The translations under genes were made by a program, and so were the position numbers. Shown piece by piece: positions 36,275-45,648 of a stretch of 64,000 nt of DNA. Within the stretch, counting starts at the first letter, position 1, and each line of letters begins with the position of its first letter. This DNA is from Rhizobium vallis (GTDB lineage: Bacteria; Pseudomonadota; Alphaproteobacteria; Rhizobiales; Rhizobiaceae). The DNA lies in assembly GCF_003985155.1 (NCBI RefSeq), contig NZ_ML133698.1:124001-188000 (forward strand), in the 5' to 3' direction. A model generated the notes under the pieces. That model ran no database searches, was not told where the DNA came from, and saw nothing but the letters and a program-made list of their open reading frames with translations.

Positions 36275-37261
36275 ATGTTGGTGTTCATCGCCAAACGCTT
36301 TTTATGGATGATTCCATCGCTTTTTGCCGTCAGCTTCCTGGCTTTCGTGCTGATCCAGCTGCCGCCGGGCGATTATGTCACGACCTATATCGCGACGCTT
36401 GCGGCATCCAACGAGATCGTCGACCAGAACACGGCCGCGCAGCTGCGCGAGCGCTTCGGCTTGGATGATCCGATGCTCATCCAATATTTTAAATGGATAT
36501 GGGGCATCCTTTCGCGCGGCGATTTCGGCATCTCCTTCGAGTGGCAGCAGCCGGTCTCGGATCTGATCTGGGAGCGCATGGCGCTGACCCTCGTGCTCGC
36601 CCTTTCGACATTGATTGCCACCTGGGCGATCGCGCTGCCGATCGGCGTCTTTTCCGCCGTGAAGAAATATTCGATCGGCGACTATCTGTTCACGGCTTTC
36701 GCCTTCTTCGGCCTGTCGGTTCCGTCATTCCTGCTGGCGCTGGTGCTGATGTACATCGCGGCGGTCGAATTCGGCCAGGATGTCGGCGGGCTGTTTTCGC
36801 CGGCCTATGAGACCGCGCCCTGGAGCTTTGCCAAGATGCTCGATCTCCTGACGCATCTCTGGCTTCCCGTCATCATCCTCGCGGTCTCCTCGACGGCGAG
36901 CCTCATCCGCGTCATGCGCGCGAACATGCTGGACGAGCTGCCGAAACCTTACGTGGTCACCGCGCGGGCAAAGGGCCTCTCGGAGTTCCGGCTGCTGATG
37001 AAATATCCTCTGATGATCGCGCTAAACCCGTTCATCTCGACCATCGCCTGGCTGCTTCCCAACCTGATTTCCGGCTCGGTCGTCGTCGCCATCGTCCTCA
37101 ATCTGCCGACGGCCGCACCCTTGCTGCTGCAGGCGCTGATGGCCCAGGACATGTATCTTGCCGGCGCCTTCGTTCTGCTGATCTGCGCGCTGACGCTGAT
37201 CGGCTCCCTGATCAGCGACATTCTTCTGGCGCTGGTCGATCCGCGCATCCGGCTGGAATAG
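36275..37261 (+). CDS. Dpp/Opp-type ABC permease (DppB-like)
   Basis: 328 residues with six spans. Typical DppB features: VSFLAFVLIQLPPGDYVTTY near the N-terminus, LIQYFKWIWGILSRGDFGIS, and the EAA loop YVVTARAKGLSEFRLLMKYP. ATG 36275 follows GGGAGACGCTTC. Ten bases separate it from the next permease gene. Confidence 0.92.
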   Translation: MLVFIAKRFLWMIPSLFAVSFLAFVLIQLPPGDYVTTYIATLAASNEIVDQNTAAQLRERFGLDDPMLIQYFKWIWGILSRGDFGISFEWQQPVSDLIWERMALTLVLALSTLIATWAIALPIGVFSAVKKYSIGDYLFTAFAFFGLSVPSFLLALVLMYIAAVEFGQDVGGLFSPAYETAPWSFAKMLDLLTHLWLPVIILAVSSTASLIRVMRANMLDELPKPYVVTARAKGLSEFRLLMKYPLMIALNPFISTIAWLLPNLISGSVVVAIVLNLPTAAPLLLQALMAQDMYLAGAFVLLICALTLIGSLISDILLALVDPRIRLE

Positions 37262-37270
37262 GAGGCTGAT

Positions 37271-38392
37271 ATGGCTGACATCAGCATTACAAATCTGCAG
37301 CCGGATCGCGCCGCCGTCGCATCGCAATGGCAGCTCATCTGGTGGGCTTTCCGCCGGCATAAGCTGGCCATGGTGGCGCTCGTCGTCACGGTGATGATGT
37401 ATATCGTCGCCTTGCTTCCCGGTTTCTTCGCCATCAACGATCCGAACCTTCAGAATGCGCGGGCGACATTTCACCCGCCGCAGAGAGTGCATCTGATCGA
37501 CACTCAGAACGGCTTCTCCTTCGGCCTGCATTATTATCCGATGAAGCTGACCCGCGATCCGGAAACGCTCGCCGCCATCTTCAAGGAAGACACGACGAAG
37601 CGCGTCGATATCCAGCTCTTCGGCCGTGGCTACGAATATTCGGTGCTCGGCCTCTTCAGGTCGAACATTCATCTGATCGCCTCGCCCGACAAGACGACGC
37701 CGCTGCTTCTCTTCGGCGCCGACAGGCTCGGGCGCGACGTGTTCAGCCGAACGGTGCAGGGCTCGCAGGTCTCGCTGTCGATCGGCCTCGTCGGCGTCTT
37801 CTTCTCGCTGATGCTCGGCATCGTGCTCGGCGGCATATCGGGCTATTACGGCGGCCGCATCGATTTCTTCATGCAGCGGCTGATCGATTTCGTCCTGTCA
37901 CTGCCGACAATCCCGATCTGGCTGGCGATGGCAGCGGCTCTGCCGCAGGACTGGCCGGCGACGCTGCAATATATGATGATCACGATCATCCTGTCGCTGA
38001 CCGGCTGGGCGCAGCTCGCCCGCGTGGTGCGCGGCCGCTTCCTGTCCTTGCGCACCGAGGAATTCGTCGCCGCCGCACGGCTCGACGGCGTTCGCGAAAG
38101 ACGCATCATCTTCCGCCACATGCTTCCGAGCTTTGCGAGCCACATCATCGCTTCGATCACCCTTGCGGTGCCGGCGATGATCCTTGCCGAAACCTCGCTC
38201 TCCTTCCTCGGGCTCGGGCTGCAGCCGCCGACCATTTCCTGGGGCGTACTGCTGCGCGAGGCCCAGAACATCCGCTCGATCGCCACGGCACCCTGGCTCT
38301 TCATGCCGGGCTGCGCCGTCGTGGTCGCCGTCATGGCGCTCAACCTTCTCGGCGACGGCCTGCGCGATGCGGCCGACCCCTACAACAAATGA
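37271..38392 (+). CDS. Dpp/Opp-type ABC permease (DppC-like) with long loop
   Basis: 373 residues. After the first span (about 33-57) come about 115 residues of periplasmic sequence (AFHPPQRVHL-like TFHPPQRVHLIDTQNG, then LRSNIHL-type LFRSNIHLIASPDKT) before the core spans, much longer than in ordinary DppC. The EAA loop is EEFVAAARLDGVRERRIIFRH. Such loops occur in oligosaccharide-associated members and may contact the large binding protein. Confidence 0.9.
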   Translation: MADISITNLQPDRAAVASQWQLIWWAFRRHKLAMVALVVTVMMYIVALLPGFFAINDPNLQNARATFHPPQRVHLIDTQNGFSFGLHYYPMKLTRDPETLAAIFKEDTTKRVDIQLFGRGYEYSVLGLFRSNIHLIASPDKTTPLLLFGADRLGRDVFSRTVQGSQVSLSIGLVGVFFSLMLGIVLGGISGYYGGRIDFFMQRLIDFVLSLPTIPIWLAMAAALPQDWPATLQYMMITIILSLTGWAQLARVVRGRFLSLRTEEFVAAARLDGVRERRIIFRHMLPSFASHIIASITLAVPAMILAETSLSFLGLGLQPPTISWGVLLREAQNIRSIATAPWLFMPGCAVVVAVMALNLLGDGLRDAADPYNK

Positions 38393-38399
38393 GGCCGGC

Positions 38400-40117
<1,718 letters not shown>

Positions 40118-40121
<4 letters not shown>

Positions 40122-40162
40122 AGATCGCCCGGGATCCGAACATTTCTCATTTCAATCGCTAG
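40118..40162 (+). CDS. Possible 14-residue coupling peptide
   Basis: ATG 40118 overlaps the ATPase gene's TGA (ATGA) and reads MKIARDPNISHFNR before TAG, ten bases ahead of the dehydratase start. It may only relay ribosomes from the transporter to the dehydratase gene. No independent evidence of translation. Confidence 0.25.
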
Positions 40163-40171
40163 AAGGACAGA

Positions 40172-41362
40172 ATGATGAAGATCGACCGTATGCGGGTTTT
40201 CATGACCCGCGACAAGGACCGCCCCCGCGTGATCGTCGCCCTCGACACCGATGACGGCCTGACCGGCTGGGGCGAATGCTACAATCACGGCCCCGACAAA
40301 GCGCTGCCGCCGCTGCTCGATTATCTCTACGGCTTCATATCAGGCCAGGACCCGACGCGCGTCGAGTATCTCGTCAACCTGCTGATCCAGCAGAGCCGCT
40401 TCCCGCCGGGCGCGCTGGGGCTCGCCGCGATCTCCGCGCTCGACCACTGCCTGTGGGACCTTGCGGCGAAGGCGGCCAACGTGCCTGTTTACAAGCTGCT
40501 CGGCGGCGAGGTGCGCGACCGCATCAAGGTCTATGCCGGGGTCTACACCGCGCCCGATGCACCGGCCGCCCGCGAGGAATTCGACCGTCTCAAGGAAGAA
40601 TGGGGCTTCACTGCCTTTAAGCTCAGCCCCTGGCGGATCGACATGCATGCCCATCGCTGGGGCAATGTCGTGAAAGCCTCGGCGGATTACTTCCGCTCGC
40701 TTCGCGAGACGGTTAACGACGAATACGAGATCGCCTTCGATGCCCATGCGAAGATTTTCGAGCCGGTCGCCGCGCGCCAGCTCGGCAATGCGCTGGCGCC
40801 CTACGATCCGCTGTTCTTCGAGGAGCCGCTGCGGCCCGAGAATATCGAGGCCTGGGGCGACCTGAAACAGGGTCTCAACTGCGTGCTGGCAACCGGTGAG
40901 TCGCTCTACAACAGAAACGAGTTCCTGCGGCTGCTGCAGGTCAAGGGCGCTGACCTCATCCAGCCCGACATCTGCGTCGTCGGCGGCATCAGCGAAATGC
41001 GCCGCATTGCAACGCTTGCCGAAGCCTACTTCGTCGGCGTCGCGCCGCACAACCCGATGGGGCCGCTGGCGACCGCGGTCAACGTTCACTTCTCGGCCGC
41101 GGCGCAGAATTTCCGCATCCTCGAATACCGGCTGCCGAAAGGCCAGGCCTATGTCTATGGCGGCCTCGACATCGAGAAGCGGCAAGGGGAAACCCGTTAC
41201 GTCGTCGATCCCTACCTGCCGAAGGACGGTTATCTCGAACTGCGTCCAGACCGGCCCGGCTGGGGCGTCGAAATGGACGAAAAGGCCATGGAGGAGGAAG
41301 GTTACATCCATTGGCAGCGGCGCGTGCCGAAGCGGCCGGACGGCTCCTACGCCTTCGCCTGA
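40172..41362 (+). CDS. Enolase-superfamily sugar-acid dehydratase (GalD/ManD-like)
   Basis: 396 residues, mandelate racemase/enolase fold. The barrel has the expected metal ligands: Asp in FDAHAKI, Glu in FFEEPLRPEN and Glu in ATGESLYNR, plus the base-region APHNPMGPLATAV seen in galactonate/mannonate-type dehydratases. It removes water from an aldonate or aldarate to give a 2-keto-3-deoxy acid. AAGGAC precedes ATG 40172. By position it links the second importer to the uronate route on the other strand; galactarate, glucarate or a hexonate are candidate substrates. Confidence 0.87.
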   Translation: MMKIDRMRVFMTRDKDRPRVIVALDTDDGLTGWGECYNHGPDKALPPLLDYLYGFISGQDPTRVEYLVNLLIQQSRFPPGALGLAAISALDHCLWDLAAKAANVPVYKLLGGEVRDRIKVYAGVYTAPDAPAAREEFDRLKEEWGFTAFKLSPWRIDMHAHRWGNVVKASADYFRSLRETVNDEYEIAFDAHAKIFEPVAARQLGNALAPYDPLFFEEPLRPENIEAWGDLKQGLNCVLATGESLYNRNEFLRLLQVKGADLIQPDICVVGGISEMRRIATLAEAYFVGVAPHNPMGPLATAVNVHFSAAAQNFRILEYRLPKGQAYVYGGLDIEKRQGETRYVVDPYLPKDGYLELRPDRPGWGVEMDEKAMEEEGYIHWQRRVPKRPDGSYAFA

Positions 41363-41384
41363 GGCATTGCTTGCTCAAGAAACA

Positions 41385-41422
41385 GGAGCCGGCCGCTGTC
41401 CGCAAGGACACGGGCCGGCTCC
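41385..41422 (+). terminator. Long GC-rich hairpin after the dehydratase gene
   Basis: GGAGCCGGCC (41385-41394) pairs with GGCCGGCTCC (41413-41422), and inside it TGTCC-GCAA-GGACA forms a second stem with a GCAA tetraloop. It lies 23 bases after the dehydratase stop. No T-run follows, so it may stabilise the mRNA end or act with Rho rather than alone. Confidence 0.65.
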
Positions 41423-41831
41423 CGCCGCAAAGACGTGGAGCCGGACAGGTGGGACGCTCGCCTGCCAATTCGTCGGCCACAGGGTGAAACCGAAAAAACC
41501 CCTGTGTTCATCATCCCCGTCGCGTTCGGTTAACACGGCTCACGGCCGGAAATTCTCAGAATGCGCGGCCTTTGCCCATAGAGCCGCGGGGTCGCGTTCG
41601 GCAAACCAAAGCCTATGTTCAAAGGATGGTTTTCTCAGGAAGAGGAGAGGGCCTTATCCACGCAGTCGACGTGCACCGGCATATCGCCAGTGGAGCGCCG
41701 CTTGCGTGCCTATCGACCCGACACCAAAGCTTAGCCGTTTCGATACTTCCCGATAATAGCAACCGAGATTCCCGCTCGCTAACCTTGCCTGAATGCCGCC
41801 GCCAAAGGAGCGCGGTGAGACCAAGCGCCCT
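41423..41831. other. Intergenic, nothing supported
   Basis: About 410 bases between the hairpin and the convergent flavin reductase gene. Open frames here lack ribosome sites and do not look like protein. No repeat or mobile-element end was recognised. Confidence 0.4.
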
Positions 41832-42404
41832 CTAGACATCTTTCGGCAGCACTGAGCGAACCCTTGCGATGAAGACATGGAAGTCCCGCATGAAGGTGCG
41901 AAGGAAATTGGCGGTGGTGTCGTTCGTGACCTCGCCGTCATCGGTGATCAGCCCCGGTGTGAACTGGATATAGGCTTCCGGAGCATTCATCTGGGGCGAG
42001 TTGCAGAAACTGAGCACGCTGCGCAAATTCTGCTGGGCGACTGCCGTGCCTATCGCGCCCGGCGACGTGCCGATCACTGCCGACGGCTTGCGGGTGAACG
42101 AGTTGGTGCCGTAGGGGCGGCTCGCCCAGTCGATTGCGTTCTTCAGGCCGCCTGGTATGGATCTGTTATATTCAGGCGTGACGAACAGCACGGCGTCGAC
42201 GGCGGCGATCGCCGCCTTGAACGCCCGGCCGGCCGGAGGGTAGTCGGCGTCATAGTCGTAGCTATAGAGCGGCAAGTCCTTGAAGGATATTTCCGACATT
42301 TCAAGTTCCGGCGGGGCGGACCGCACCAATGCCTTGGCGAGCTTGCGGTTGATCGAGCCCTTGGCGAGGCTGCCGATGAAATAGCCTACTTTATGCGTGG
42401 TCAT
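41832..42404 (-). CDS. NADPH-dependent FMN reductase family protein
   Basis: 190 residues from ATG 42404 (CGGAGA upstream). The flavodoxin-like fold is marked by GSLAKGSINRKLAKAL (phosphate loop) and TPEYNRSIPGGLKNAIDW, the signature of NADPH:FMN/quinone reductases. It could supply reduced flavin or reduce quinones or azo compounds. Next upstream gene is a nitroreductase, so the two may act together on electrophiles. Confidence 0.9.
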   Translation of the reverse strand: MTTHKVGYFIGSLAKGSINRKLAKALVRSAPPELEMSEISFKDLPLYSYDYDADYPPAGRAFKAAIAAVDAVLFVTPEYNRSIPGGLKNAIDWASRPYGTNSFTRKPSAVIGTSPGAIGTAVAQQNLRSVLSFCNSPQMNAPEAYIQFTPGLITDDGEVTNDTTANFLRTFMRDFHVFIARVRSVLPKDV

Positions 42405-42457
42405 GGTGTTCTCCGAGATCTCGCAGGAGGGGTCCCTTGTCCTTTGATCGCAACCAA

Positions 42458-43123
42458 CTAATCGCCGACGAAGGTGACCGTCTCGGCGAGCGGCGCGCGG
42501 CCTGTGCGGGCGTAACTGACCGTGGGGTCCTCGTAGCCGATCGACATGCCGCAGAAGAGGATGAGCCCGTCCGGGGGTGACAGCACCTCTGCGACCGTCT
42601 CGCGAACCTGCGACCACGCCATCTGCGGGCAACTGTGCAGGCCTTCGGCGCGCAGCAGCAGCATGACCGTCTGCAGATACATGCCGACGTCGGCCCATTG
42701 GGGTAGGCCGAGATCACGGTCGATGTAGCAAAACAGGGCGGCGGGGGCGCCGAAACAGTTCCAGTTGGCGATTGCAGCCCGCTGGCGCGCCTCCCAGTCG
42801 TCGCGTGCAATGCCGAGTGCGCTATAGCGCTCCTTGCCGAAGGCCGACCGACGCTCCCCGTAGGGAGAGCCCATCGCGGGCGGGTACATCTCGTACTGCC
42901 GCTTGTCCCAGGGGTCGCCATGGGCCACGCGCTCGACGGCGGATGTCTTGAGCTCTGCCAGCTGTGGGCCGGTCATCACGTAGGTGTTCCACGGCTGGAT
43001 GTTCGATCCTGACGGCGACCAGGCTGCGGCGGAGAGCACGCGCTCGAGCACCTCCCGCTCCACAGGTTTATCCTTGAATCCGCGCACCGACCGTCGACTT
43101 TTGACTGCCTCATATACGTCCAT
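42458..43123 (-). CDS. Nitroreductase family protein
   Basis: 221 residues from ATG 43123, chosen for GGAGGCGATC just upstream. FMN-binding nitroreductase features: YEAVKSRRSVRGFKDKPV, AAWSPSGSNIQPWNTYVM and ADVGMYLQTVMLLLRAEGL, with the C-terminal ILFCGMSIGYEDP. It reduces nitro groups, quinones or enones with NAD(P)H. It lies between the ArsR regulator gene and the FMN reductase gene, all on one strand. Confidence 0.9.
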   Translation of the reverse strand: MDVYEAVKSRRSVRGFKDKPVEREVLERVLSAAAWSPSGSNIQPWNTYVMTGPQLAELKTSAVERVAHGDPWDKRQYEMYPPAMGSPYGERRSAFGKERYSALGIARDDWEARQRAAIANWNCFGAPAALFCYIDRDLGLPQWADVGMYLQTVMLLLRAEGLHSCPQMAWSQVRETVAEVLSPPDGLILFCGMSIGYEDPTVSYARTGRAPLAETVTFVGD

Positions 43124-43334
43124 GATCGCCTCCATGCCGGCGGCGTTCTCGCCGTCCGTTCCTGATGCGGGCATTATCTCCATTCGCAAATGGAGGCGTA
43201 ATCACACCGTGGTCTAGGAGGTGTACATCAAACGTACATCAGGGATCGATGCGTTCGAGGGGTACGTGGGCGAAGCATCGCGGGACTCCGCGCTACCGGA
43301 TCATGAGCCGGAAGTGCAATGCTTCGCCGTTTCG

Positions 43335-43688
43335 TCAGGCGCCTACGGCTCGGGCGCAGTCCGCTTTGGGGCGGCGGTGCGTTCCGAAGATGTCGGAGAG
43401 CGTGTCGAGTATCGTCCTGGCCGCGCCGGATTGGAGGGAATAGTAGATCGTCTGGGCTGCCCGTCGCGTCTGCACGAGTTCCTGTTCCCGAAGAATGGAC
43501 AAATGCTGGGAAGTCGAAGATTGGCTCAATCCCACCTCGTCGGCCAGAACCGTCACGGACATTTCTCCTTCGGCCAAGAGGCGCAGGATGTGAAGCCGTT
43601 TGGCATTGCCCATGGCCGACAGAAAGTTTGCTTCATCATCGAAGGCGTTGGTATCAGCGGAGGGTGCGACTGCGGATAGATTGTTCAA
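43335..43688 (-). CDS. ArsR-family regulator
   Basis: 117 residues from TTG 43688, with AAGGAG eight bases upstream; ATG 43730 has no ribosome site. The winged helix is clear (NAKRLHILRLLAEGEMSVTVLADEVGLSQSSTSQHLSILREQ). The metal-binding CxC motif of ArsR/SmtB sensors is absent from the helix, so it probably senses something other than metal, for example redox state or an organic compound. Likely controls the nitroreductase/FMN reductase genes that follow. Confidence 0.85.
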   Translation of the reverse strand: MNNLSAVAPSADTNAFDDEANFLSAMGNAKRLHILRLLAEGEMSVTVLADEVGLSQSSTSQHLSILREQELVQTRRAAQTIYYSLQSGAARTILDTLSDIFGTHRRPKADCARAVGA

Positions 43689-43929
43689 TACGAGATCTCC
43701 TTTAAAAACCAAAGCCGGGGACCAAGTCATATCCCTGCGCTATAATTTAGAGATAGCGCATGCGTGCCAAATCGAAACCCATTGTTGGCGCCGCATCGTC
43801 TTTTGGGGCGCATATCGGATAGATCACGCATCATTTGGACATTGGCGGCGGGTCATGGCCGGGGCCTATGGGGAAAACCCTGTGGAAACCAGCCGCCGTT
43901 CGGCCGAATCTGAAAGACTTTGACGCGAT

Positions 43930-44625
43930 TCAGCGCGCGCCGGCGGCCTGGCGCATTGGCGCGGGCAACGTTTCCCATGCCCGGATCAATTCGCCGATGG
44001 AGGCCGCCTCCATCTTGTGCATGACGTTGCTGCGATGCAGCTTGACCGTCACTTCGCTGATGCCGAGATCGAAGGCGATCTGCTTGTTGAGGCGTCCGTG
44101 CGCCACTTCATGCAGCACTTCGCGCTCGCGCTGCGTCAGCGTCTCCAGGCGTTCGATATTGCGATTGGCGATCGCGGCTTCCGCCCGCCGTTCGCCGTCC
44201 ATGGCGATGGCAGCGGTCACGGCATCGAGCAGCGTCTGGTCCCGCACCGGTTTGGTCAGGAAATCAACGGCGCCTGCCTTCATCGCCTGGACCGTCATCG
44301 GGATGTCGCCATGCCCGGTGAGGAAGATGATCGGCTTGGAAATGCCGTTTTCGGCAAGATGGCGTTGCAGGTGCAGACCGCTCGTTCCGGGCATGCGCAC
44401 ATCGAGGATCAGACAGCCGGGGCTCTCCAGCATATTGGCGTCGAGCAATTCGCGGGTCGAGGCGAAACTGGCGGGCTGGAAGCCCGCCGACAGGATCAGT
44501 TCCGACAGCGCTTCGCGAATGGACGCGTCGTCATCGACGATGATGACGAGCGGCTGATCCTCTTGGCTTCTGCACTGCAGTGATGACGGCGCCGATCTCC
44601 GTGCCCAAGGCTGGTCAAGTCTCAT
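43930..44625 (-). CDS. FixJ/NarL-type response regulator
   Basis: 231 residues from ATG 44625 (GGAGGGTGAC upstream). Receiver domain with acidic pocket VDDD, phospho-acceptor Asp75 (LILDVRMPG) and Lys in DFLTKP; then a LuxR-type helix-turn-helix (LTQREREVLHEVAHGRLNKQIAFDLGISEVTVK). An N-terminal extension of about 25 residues precedes the receiver. Last gene of the kinase operon, 16 bases after the stand-alone receiver. Confidence 0.92.
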   Translation of the reverse strand: MRLDQPWARRSAPSSLQCRSQEDQPLVIIVDDDASIREALSELILSAGFQPASFASTRELLDANMLESPGCLILDVRMPGTSGLHLQRHLAENGISKPIIFLTGHGDIPMTVQAMKAGAVDFLTKPVRDQTLLDAVTAAIAMDGERRAEAAIANRNIERLETLTQREREVLHEVAHGRLNKQIAFDLGISEVTVKLHRSNVMHKMEAASIGELIRAWETLPAPMRQAAGAR

Positions 44626-44641
44626 GTCACCCTCCGTCTCT

Positions 44642-45004
44642 CTATTTGTGCAAAGCGTTGGCGATGGCCGTGAGCAGCGCCTGGGCATCGAAAGGCTTAC
44701 GGAAAAATCCGCCCGCGCCTTGCGCCCGGCCCTGATCGGCTATCTCGTGGCGACCGGTGATGAGAAATACCGGCAGCTCCGGGCGCGATTTCCGCACCAG
44801 GTCGCGCAGTTCGAATCCATCGATGCCGGGCATTCCGATATCGGTGATGAGCAGGTCGAGGTCCGACAGGCCGTTGACGAGCAGCGAGCCCGCCGACGAG
44901 AAACCTCGGGCCACATAGCCTGCCGACTCCAGAAGGTCGCCCATCGATTCCAAGAGCCTTGGATCGTCATCGACAACTGCCACGACATGTCTTGTCTTGT
45001 TCAT
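44642..45004 (-). CDS. Single-domain response regulator
   Basis: 120 residues, receiver only: VDDDPRLLES, acceptor Asp55 in LLITDIGMPGIDGFELRD, and Lys in GFFRKPF. With no output domain it may be a phosphate sink or carry phosphate between the kinase and the two FixJ-like regulators. ATG 45004 has GGAGGG upstream and begins two bases after the preceding stop. Confidence 0.9.
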   Translation of the reverse strand: MNKTRHVVAVVDDDPRLLESMGDLLESAGYVARGFSSAGSLLVNGLSDLDLLITDIGMPGIDGFELRDLVRKSRPELPVFLITGRHEIADQGRAQGAGGFFRKPFDAQALLTAIANALHK

Positions 45005-45006
45005 GT

Positions 45007-45648
45007 TCAATTCCCTCCCACTCGGCGCGAGTGGGTGATCGGTATTTCCAGTTTCTCTGCGATGCGCACGAGATCGGCGAGCGATGCGGCCGCCATTTTC
45101 TGCATCACATTTCTTCTATGGATCTGCAGCGTGACCTCGCTGATGCCGAGTTCGGCTGCCGCCTGCTTGTTGAGCAGGCCGCTCACGACGAGCGGCAGAA
45201 CCTCGCGCTCGCGCGGCGTCAGGTCGAGGTAGTGCTGTCGCAACGCATCGCGTTCGGCGCGTTCGGCCCGCTTTTCCCGGTCCTCGGCGATCGCCGCATG
45301 GACGGCTGCCATGAGGTCGGCGTCACTGAACGGTTTGGTCAGGAAATCCACGGCGCCGCGTTTGATCGCACGCACGGAGGAGGGGATGTCGCCGTGGCCG
45401 GTGATGAAGACGATCGGCGGATGATCCCCGTCGGCGATCTGTCTCTGCAGGTCGAGGCCGTTGATGTCGGGCAGCTCGATATCGAGGATAAGGCAGGCGG
45501 GGACGTCCGGCTTTTCCGCTCTCACATAATCGCCGGCCGATTCGAAGGCGGCGGCGCGCATGCCGTGTGAATCCAGCAATTCGCCGAGGGCTTCCCGGAT
45601 GCGTTCATCGTCATCGACGATGAAGACGATATGGTCGTCGGCGGTCAT
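45007..45648 (-). CDS. FixJ-type response regulator
   Basis: 213 residues. Receiver with VDDDERIRE, acceptor Asp56 (ACLILDIELPDINGLD), HGDIPSSVRAIKRGAVDFLTKPF, then LuxR helix-turn-helix LTPREREVLPLVVSGLLNKQAAAELGISE. Its ATG overlaps the kinase stop (ATGA), which marks it as the direct partner. A close relative of the 43930 regulator, so a duplication is likely. Confidence 0.93.
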   Translation of the reverse strand: MTADDHIVFIVDDDERIREALGELLDSHGMRAAAFESAGDYVRAEKPDVPACLILDIELPDINGLDLQRQIADGDHPPIVFITGHGDIPSSVRAIKRGAVDFLTKPFSDADLMAAVHAAIAEDREKRAERAERDALRQHYLDLTPREREVLPLVVSGLLNKQAAAELGISEVTLQIHRRNVMQKMAAASLADLVRIAEKLEIPITHSRRVGGN

